From Strix aluco (Eukaryota > Chordata > Aves > Strigiformes > Strigidae), in the NCBI RefSeq assembly GCF_031877795.1, contig NC_133971.1, positions 47,316,892 through 47,380,891 of the forward strand: 64,000 nucleotides of DNA. The letters run 5' to 3'. A program made the position numbers and the translations under genes. How positions within the stretch are numbered: position 1 is the stretch's first letter; every line of letters starts with the position of its first letter. The notes beneath the pieces were generated by a model, which did not search any database, was not told where the DNA came from, and saw only the letters and a list, made by a program, of their open reading frames with translations. Positions 53,401-62,400 of this stretch are shown piece by piece.

Positions 53401-56400
53401 AAAGAAATGGTCATACATTGTCCTGGTTTTTGCTGACAGTTCACCATTCCCAGTTTGATGTTCTAAAGCACAGCTGGCAATCTACTTCAAAATAATCTAA
53501 AGTCGACTTCAAGTGACCAGTTGCAGAAGTAATTTACTTCTCTGGTGCAAGTTTAAGACTGTTGCTCGATTGTAATTACTTTATTAAGCCTCAAAATCCT
53601 CCCATGCCTTACTTTTTCCCTTGCTGACCTGAATCAGGGATGTATTGAGAAACCTCAACTACAACAAGAATTTCTCATAAGTATACCCAGGATCAACACC
53701 AAATCTATTAATTAAAATGTGTAGCAGCACTCCACAAAACTACCTAGTGACACCAATGCCCATTAAACAAGGGATTGTCTTTAAGACTGTGACTGCTTCA
53801 GGATGTGACAGCCTAAAGCAACAAAGAGCAGAAGAGCAGAGACAGGGAGAAAGATGATACTAAATACAAATTAATACAATTTAAACACACACACGCACAA
53901 ACACCATGTGCTGTGCTTCACTGTAGTTATTGTTTAATAAAGATTGAGCCGTTAAGCTATACATCTTGCTATTTCAGCACAAAGACTCAGAAGGCAATGT
54001 TGGTCTAGTAGGATTCTTAAGACAATCCAAGGAACATGTCTCCAAGGAATATGGTAGCTTCATAAGACCAGCTGGTGCAGTTTAAACTATTACACAGTTT
54101 GTAATTCAATTAGAATGAGGCCTTTTGTATTCCATTGCTATGTGTTTTGTCAAGCAACCTCAAAAACAGACAGCCGTTTTTCTTTTTGTCTTTTTTCCTG
54201 TTCTTTCCTGGAAGAACATATTTTCTTTCTATTTCAGCATTGCACTAAAATGTATTCAGTTACCACCTCCCACCACCAAAAACATACTAAATGTTATAAA
54301 TTTGATTATGCATTTTAATCACATTGGTTTGATTTCATTAACAGATTTCCTCCCACTCACCTCTGTCCCCAAAAAGACTTCTGCACATTTACATTTTTGC
54401 CATCTGTATTTTGTGGTCAAGATGTGGAGAACTGGCTTTTGATCCAGGAAGCAATTAAAATTACTCTTTAAAGTGGACCTTTCCCAACCATATGGACAAA
54501 CCATTGCCAGCTCTTCCCTCTAGAACTAGTTTCTCTCATACTCTAGCTCCAGCTCTGATCATCAGTAATGTCTGTTAGCTTTTCTTCAACCAAAACTTTC
54601 AAGGTTACTAGCAGTCTCACAGAGGGACAGCAAAAGAGGTTTAGATTGTAACCCTTACCTGCAACAGAATTTTAGACTTAATGCTTTTTCAATGGCATTA
54701 AAAAATAATTATTTCTCACTTTTCAGTCAACAGTTTTTTTACATTCAAATAATTTCTTTCACTCCAAAATTGTTTTACATTCAAAATTAAATACCATTTC
54801 TGACATTTCACCATTAGAGTAACCAATTCAACCAGAGTTGAGGGCTGTGCCCAAAGACAGTGAGAGCTAAGCATGTCATGTTGCTTCTTTAGGTATTTAA
54901 TCAATGTGTGTTGTGGTTGACGGTGCAATTCAGTAACCAAACTAAGGGCTTCTTCCCAAGATAATGCATGTAATGGCATTTTTGATTGCTGCTTGAGGTT
55001 TGGGTTATTTTTCTGCATTTAAGGCATGCCTATGTGCAACACGAAACAGTGAATTTCAATAAACCCCTTAAGAACTTTGTAAGATGGAAGAACAGCATCA
55101 ACAGCAAACAAGAGACAAGAAGCACTAAAAAGTATTCCATGCAAATGCAACATAGTCCCAATTTTCTTCAACAGACACTATTAATTCAGGGGAAAAGGGA
55201 ACCTCCCTTATACAAAACATTTGTTCATTATGTAAAACTGCACTACAGAATTTGAATTAATGCAAATGTTAACCTTTTAAGTTTCACATGGTTTCTCAAA
55301 TTTTAATGCAATGAATTTTAAATCCAACACAGGAGAAAAACAATCTAGTAAGGCTGTTCTGTGCTGTGCCACTTGTCTGCCATCTGCAGACTCACTTGTG
55401 TCTGTGAAGTATCAGAAAGAAGAAATACTGGATCACGAGTCGTAGCATAGAAATTTATATACAAAATGGTAAAAAAATGTAAATTAAAAAGGTTATTTTT
55501 TAACATTCTGTTGTGGAGAATACCTTTAATGTCTCCTGGAATGGAGTCAAAGGGCAAAGCTGGACACATAGCATGACTTTCAGACCACATCATCAGACTC
55601 ATGGCACCCTCAAAACACTAAGGACCATGTTCTGCTCCAACTGAAGTTGGTATCAGAATTCAACAAATTCACCTCCACTGGATCAAGACATCAGTGACTG
55701 TCTCCTGCTCTTAAATGCACAGCTCCTTGTTTTCATTTAGATAGAGAAAACCGACAACTTCCTTCATTATAGCTAATTTGTTTCCAGGTGCTATTATTAT
55801 TGTAAGCCATTTAACAGTCTCATTTCAGTTTATTTGTTATAGTAGAAAATAAACAGATTCATTAATATTCAAATTCCATTAAATTAATACCTTTATATTA
55901 CATTTGCTTAACAATTCATAACTGTGCAACACCTCCCTTTTTCCTAGACATTTATTTGAGAATAGCAAGCTACATCAAGAACAAGTAAAGCAACAATACT
56001 TGACTTGAGGTTGCAGAAAGATTCTTCTCAATAGTAGTATCATTTTAAGTAGCTCCAGATCAAAAAAGTGGTGGAAAGAGATGAGAAATAACACCTTTCC
56101 AAAAATAAACTTACTTAATGGTTGTGATCAACATCTTTGGAGTACTGGTTAGGTTATTCGTGCTATGTATTGTTTATAGCATCTTATATAGACTCTTCAT
56201 ATGTTATTCTTCCCTTTAACTTTAAAGGAGACCTATATAGACACTAACACTCATAAAGGTACAAAATGTCTGTCTGAATCTAACACCTTCTATGAACATT
56301 TTAGTTGCCATCTTAATTTTGTTTCATTCTGAAAAGGAAGAGAGGAATAGAAAAAAGATAAATTAGTTCATCAGCCGGATGGGAAATAAATCAACCTGCT

Positions 56401-59400
56401 GCAGTTAGTGACTGTGCCTGCATAGCTATGTAGGACCCTCCAAGCTGAGTCGTGAAGTTCTAGTTGCTGGGTAGGCAAAGTCTGGCTGTGTGTCACCCGT
56501 ACACCTGTGTGAGCCAGAGGTGACCCAGCTCTTTCCATGGCCAAGGAAGGGTGACAGCAGGATCAGGAGGTGCCCTGTGCCAAGTAAATGGGAGGCCAGG
56601 AGACTGGCCATACTACTGACCATACGTAGTTTACACCTGCTCTGCCAGGTGTGGATTGACATGAAGAAGTTTTTTAAGCTGTTTCAAAATACCTGACAAT
56701 TCAACAGCTGCTTAATTATGTTTGCATTCACTTACTGCATCACATTTCACAGACTTTCAAATTAGGCCCATTTCTGCACTAGCACCGAGCCAGGCTTTTA
56801 TTCATACAGAGCTATTTGAATGATCAGAGCAATAATCGATACATTCAACCCCAAACAGTTTACTAATATTGAGCATCAGGAGCTCTGGTTATGACTAGGT
56901 CATTTGGTATTATTTCTGTAAACCAAGAAGTAAAATAGTATCAATTTGCACAATTTGCCAGTGCAATAGAAAACCTGCATTTTAATTAAAGGATTAGGAA
57001 ACCTTCAGGTAACCATAATGATAGCATACAACTTATAAGAAGGAATAAATTTATGGGCAAAATCAAAACTACTAATGGGAGAAAGGGGGAAGTTTAAAAC
57101 ATATTTTTAATAGTGTGTCTATCATTTAATGCAACTTAAAGGCTGTATTTTTTTTTCTTCCTTTCTGTGAGTACTTATTCATGAAGAAATAAATGAAAAT
57201 GTTCAGCTTGGTTGCTTAACATCATCACAGACAGAGCTATTATTTTTGTTTAATGTAAACAAGAGTCCCAGAAACCTATTCTGCTGTCTAAACTATGCTC
57301 ACATATACTATATCAGATGAATCTGGAATGGTACAATCTTGGTTTGTAAAATAAGCATCATATTTGCATTCTGGGGCTCTGAGGGAATTGGTAGATGTAG
57401 TTGCTAAGTCACTCACAATCATATTTGAAAAGTCATGGCTGTCAGATCAAGTCTCCAGTGACTGGAAAAAAGTGAATATCACATCCATTTTTAACAGAGG
57501 TAAAAAGGAGGACCCTGCAAACTACCAGCCAGTCAACTTTACCTCAGTGCCCAGTAAGATTATGGAACAGATCCTCCGGGAAGTTATGTTGAAACATATG
57601 GATGACAGAGAGATGATTAGAGACAGCCAACATGGCTTCACAAAGGGCAAATTGTGCCTAACTAATCTAGTGGCCTTCTATGATGGAGTGACAAAAGCTG
57701 CGGATGTCATCTACCTCAACCTCCATAAGGCCTTTGGAACAGTCCTATACAACATCCTTGCCTCTAGTTTGGAGATATGGGTTTGATGGATAGATAAGGA
57801 ATTGGAATTGGCCAAGACCAATGAGTTACAGTCAATGGCTCAGTCTCCAGGTGGAAACCAGTAATGAGTGGCATCCTTCAAGGGTGCGTACTGGAAGAAA
57901 CACTATTTAACATCTTCATCAATAACATAGAAAGTGGGATTGAGTGCACCCTCAGAAAGTTTTCACATGATGCCAAGCCAAGTGGTGCAGTTGATTTGCT
58001 TGAGGAAAGGGATGCCATCCAGAGGGCCCTCAACAGGCTTGAGGAGTGGGCCCATGAAAACCTCATGAAGTTCAACAACGCCAAGTGCAAGGTCATGCAT
58101 CTGGGTCAGGGTAACCACCAGTATCAATACAGACTGGGGGATTGAGTGCAGGCCTTCTGAGAAGGACTTGGGAATACTGGTGGATGAAAAACTGGGCATA
58201 AGCTGGCAAAGTGCACTTTCAGACCAAAAAGCCAACCGTATCCTGGGCTGCACAAAACGAAGGGCGGCTGGCAGGGTCGAGGTAGGTGATTCTCCCCTTC
58301 TATTCTACTCTCAAGAGACCTCACCTGGATTACTGCACCCAGCTCTGGGGCCCCCAGTACAAGGAATGGCCAATGTGATGCCCATATGTAAGAAGGGTCA
58401 GAAGGATGATCCAGGAAATTACAGGCCTGTCAGCTTGACTTCAGTGCCCAGGAAGCTGATGGAGCAGCTCATCCTGAGTACCATCACACAACACATGTGG
58501 GACAACCAGATGATCAGGCCCAGTCAGCATGGGTTTATGAAAGGCAGGTCCTGCTTGACAAACCTGATCTCCTTCTACCACATGGTGACCTGCTTATTGG
58601 ATGAGGGAAAGAAAGGCTGTGGATGTTGTCTACCTTGACTTTAGGAAGGCATTTGACACCGTTTCCCACAGCATTCTCCTGGCAAAACTGGCTGCTCGAG
58701 GCTTGGATGGGCACACGCTTTACTGGGTAAAAAAACTGGCTGGATGGCCGGGCCCAGAGAGTTGTGGTGAATGGAGTTAAATCCAGTTGGTGGCTGGTCA
58801 CGAGTGGTGTCCCCCAGGGCTCTGTTTTGGGGCCACTCCTGTTTAACATCTTTATTGATGATCTAGATGAGGGGATCGAGTGCACCCTCAGTAAGTTTGC
58901 AGATGACACCAAGTTGGGTGGGAGTGTTGATCTGCTCGAGGGTAGGGAGGCTCTGCAGAGAGACCTGGACAGGCTGGAGCGATGGGCTAAGGCCAACTGT
59001 AGGAGTTTCAATAAGGCCAAATGCCGGGTGCTGCACTTGGGCCACAACAACCCCCAGCAGCGCTACAGGCTTGGGGAGGAGTGGCTGGAGAGCTGCCAGT
59101 CAGAGAGGGACCTGGGGGTGTTGATTGACAGCCGGCTGAACAGGAGCCAGCAGTGTGCCCAGGTGGCCAAGAAGGCCAATGGCATCCTGGCTTGCATCAG
59201 AAATAGTGTGGCCAGCAGGGACAGGGAAGGGATCTTGCCCCTGTACTTGGCACTGGTGAGGCCGCACCTCGATTACTGTGTTCAGTTTTGGGCCCCTCAC
59301 TACAAAAAGGACATTGAATTACTCGAGCGTGTCCAGAGAAGGGCAATGAAGCTGGTGAAGGGTCTGGAGCACACGTTGTACGAGGAGCGGCTGAGGGAAC

Positions 59401-62400
59401 TGGGGGTGTTTAGTCTGGAGAAGAGGAGGCTGAGGGAAGAACTCATCGCCCTCTACAACTACCTGAAAGGAGGTTGCAGAGAGCTGGGGATGAGCCTCTT
59501 TAACCAAATAATAAGTGACAGAACAAGAGGTAATGGCCTCAAGTTGTGCCAGGGAAGGTTTAGACTAGATATTAGGAAGCATTTCTTTACAGAATGGGTT
59601 GTTCGGCGTTGGAATGGGCTGCCCAGGGAGGTGGTGGAGTCCCCATTCCTGCAGGTGTAAGAGTAGGGTCGACTTAGCGCTGAGGGATACGGTGTAGTTG
59701 GCAACTGTTAATGTTGGGTTGATGATTGGACTAGATGATCTTCAAGGTCTTTTCCAACCTAGACAATTCTATCATTCTGTGAAGACATGGACCTGTTGAG
59801 TGGGACCAGAGGACAGCCATGAAAATGGTCAGAGGGCTAGAACACCTCTCCTGTGAAGAATGGCTGAGAGAGCTGGGGTTGTACAGCCTGGAGAAGAGAA
59901 AACTGCAGGGAGACCTTCTTATGGCCTTTCAATATATAAAGGGAGCTTATAAGAAATATGGATAATTTTTACCAGGGCCTGTAGTAACAGGACAAGGAGC
60001 AACTGAAAGGGGGACAATTTAGATTGAATATAAGGAAGAAATTTTTTACAATGAGGGTGATGAGACACTGGAACAGTTTCCCAGAAAAGTTGTGGATGCC
60101 CATCATTGATGGCTGTATTGAGTTTATGTGGCAAACTAGCAGGGGGTGCTGCAGGGGTGGCTTCTGTGAGAAGACACCAGGGGCTGCCCCCATGTGGGGC
60201 AGAGCCAGTTTCAGCTGGCTCCAAGACAGATCCACTGCTGGGCTGAGCCCATCAGTGATGTTGGTAGCACCTCTGAGATAACATTTAAGAAAGGGTAAAA
60301 AACAGCACACAACATCAGCTGGGAGAGAGGAGTGACAAAATGTGAGAGAAACAACTGTGCAGACACCAAGGTCAGTGAGAAGGAGGGGGAGGAGATGCTC
60401 CTGGCAGGACCTGTGGAGCTGGGCAGAGAGAAGCCCACAGTGGAGCAGGTTTGCTGGCAGGACTTGTGACACCATGGGGGACCCCCATTGGAGCAATCTG
60501 TTCCTGGACTGCACACCAGGGAAGGGACCCATGCTGGAGCAGTTCACGAAGAACTGCAGCCCGTGGGAAGGACCCACATTGGAGAAGTTCATAGAGGACT
60601 GTCTCCTGTGGGTGGGAACCTGAGGTGGAGCAGGTGAAGAGTGTGAGGAGGAGGGAGCAGCAGAGACAAGTGATGAACTGAACATAACCCCCATTTCCCC
60701 TGTTCCCCTGCGCTTATGGGTGAGGGGAGGTATAGAAGTCAGGAGTGAAGTTGAGCCTGGGAAGAAGGGAGGGGTGGGGGGAAGGTGTTTTTAGATTTGC
60801 TTCTCATTATCATATGCTGATTGATTGGCAATGAATTAAATTAATATCCCCAAGTCAAGCCTTTTCTGCCAATGGCAGTAATTGGTGAGTGATGTCCCTG
60901 TCCTTGACCTACAAGCTTTTTGTTGTATTTTTCTTCCCATCTTGTTGATGGAGGGGGAGTGATAGAGCAGCTTGGTGGGCACCTAGTGGCCAGGCAAGGT
61001 CAACCCACCACAACAGGGCTTTAAGCAACTTGATCTAGTGAAAGATATCCCTGTCCAAGGCAGGGTGGTTGGAACTAGATGACCTTTGAAGGTCCCTTCC
61101 AACCAAAACCATTCTAAGATTCAATGATATTGGAGAAATATACAGTTTTACTTTCTTATATACAAATGCAACGCAAACCAAAAAAAAAAAAGAAACCAAA
61201 CCCACTTACATATCTATTTGCCTTTTAAAACAAATTTCAGTCTTTTTTTTATGTCTACCACATTTTGGTCATTCTGACTGGAATGATCTACAAGGGTCTG
61301 GACTATACACAGTGGCTTTCTAACTCAGGTACATTTATAAATGCATCATTTTAACAGCCTTCTTGCTGCCATTATTTTTAGTCAGTACTCTTCTGGAGTG
61401 GATTAGAACCAGAGGGCTAACAGAAAAAATATAAATCGCTAACACTGATGCTGTGCAGCAGGCTAATGATAAAATGTGAAGGTCAGGTATCTCTAAATTG
61501 TGTATGATGAGATATGAGTAGAGGACTAGAATAACCATGAATTCTCTTGTTAATCCAGATTCTGGCAACAAATCCCTTCTCTTACCTGCTAAAGCAGGGA
61601 GTAAAATTGCTACCTCTATAATTTGCGCTGATTTTTTATTCAAGGTTCAGCATCCAGTGTAAGAACAGCCTATTAAAACAGGCAGCCAGAGCTGTTCAGC
61701 GGAGAAGCGAGTAACCTAACCCACCAGTACGCAGCAACAGCCACAATGGGAGAGACATGGAGAGGTTACATCTATTATGTTTTACAGTTTTACAAAACAG
61801 AGTATAGAAACAGATACCAGGACATGATCTAGCATATAACAGTAATAAAAAGAAAGTTGCCCAGAATAAGGTATTCGCTCAAGATTGGCTCATTGTCTTG
61901 TAGTACTTTGGGCATTTGCCATATTCCTCTTTAATAAAAATTCAATGTTACAATAGGTTTAAAAAAAAGTCCTCTCCAAAAGGAATCTCTCTGTGAATAG
62001 AGCATCTGGAATGTTTCAAAATGAATCAAGAGTGCCAAATGTTAAAGGGAAAACCAGGCCCTTTGTAAAAAAAAAAATAAAACTATAAAATTATGAAAAA
62101 CATGGAAGGAGATGGTGGCACACTTTCTTTGATCTGGAAACTGAATTAATAAATTGTATTACAGTGGATTTAATTTATGTATTCAAGTCCATTATAATCA
62201 GACATTCAACATATTAGCAACTCTATTACACAAAAAGCAGAAACACTGGCAGTAGGAGTATTATTATGAATAACAGAATATACTGTAAAAGTGTTAACTA
62301 TAAGAACCACTAACAATGTAGATTAACAGTATTTTTGCTTGCAAATACAGCTGCAGTTGTTTTAGTTGTGACACTAAGGATCAGTGCTGTCTATGAATCC

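Larger units (their letters stand above)
57365..61128 (+). mobile_element. Older CR1 LINE, broken into three pieces by later insertions
   Basis: Piece one (57365-58363) carries CR1 ORF2 from before the reverse transcriptase ([28 protein letters not shown]) through [19 protein letters not shown] and [19 protein letters not shown], where the catalytic FADD has become SHDA. It ends at ...ctggggcccccagtacaag. Piece two (59782-60125) resumes exactly there with gaagacatggacctgttgag and goes to tggctgtattgagttta. Piece three (61015-61128) is the 3' tail: gggctttaagcaacttgatc ... ggtcccttccaaccaaaacc. The gaps are a younger CR1 and an LTR. Many stops and frameshifts are present. Confidence 0.9.

Noticed and set aside
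58168-58638. 156-codon frame as a gene
   Set aside because: It is a chance fusion across the junction between the outer and the inner CR1.
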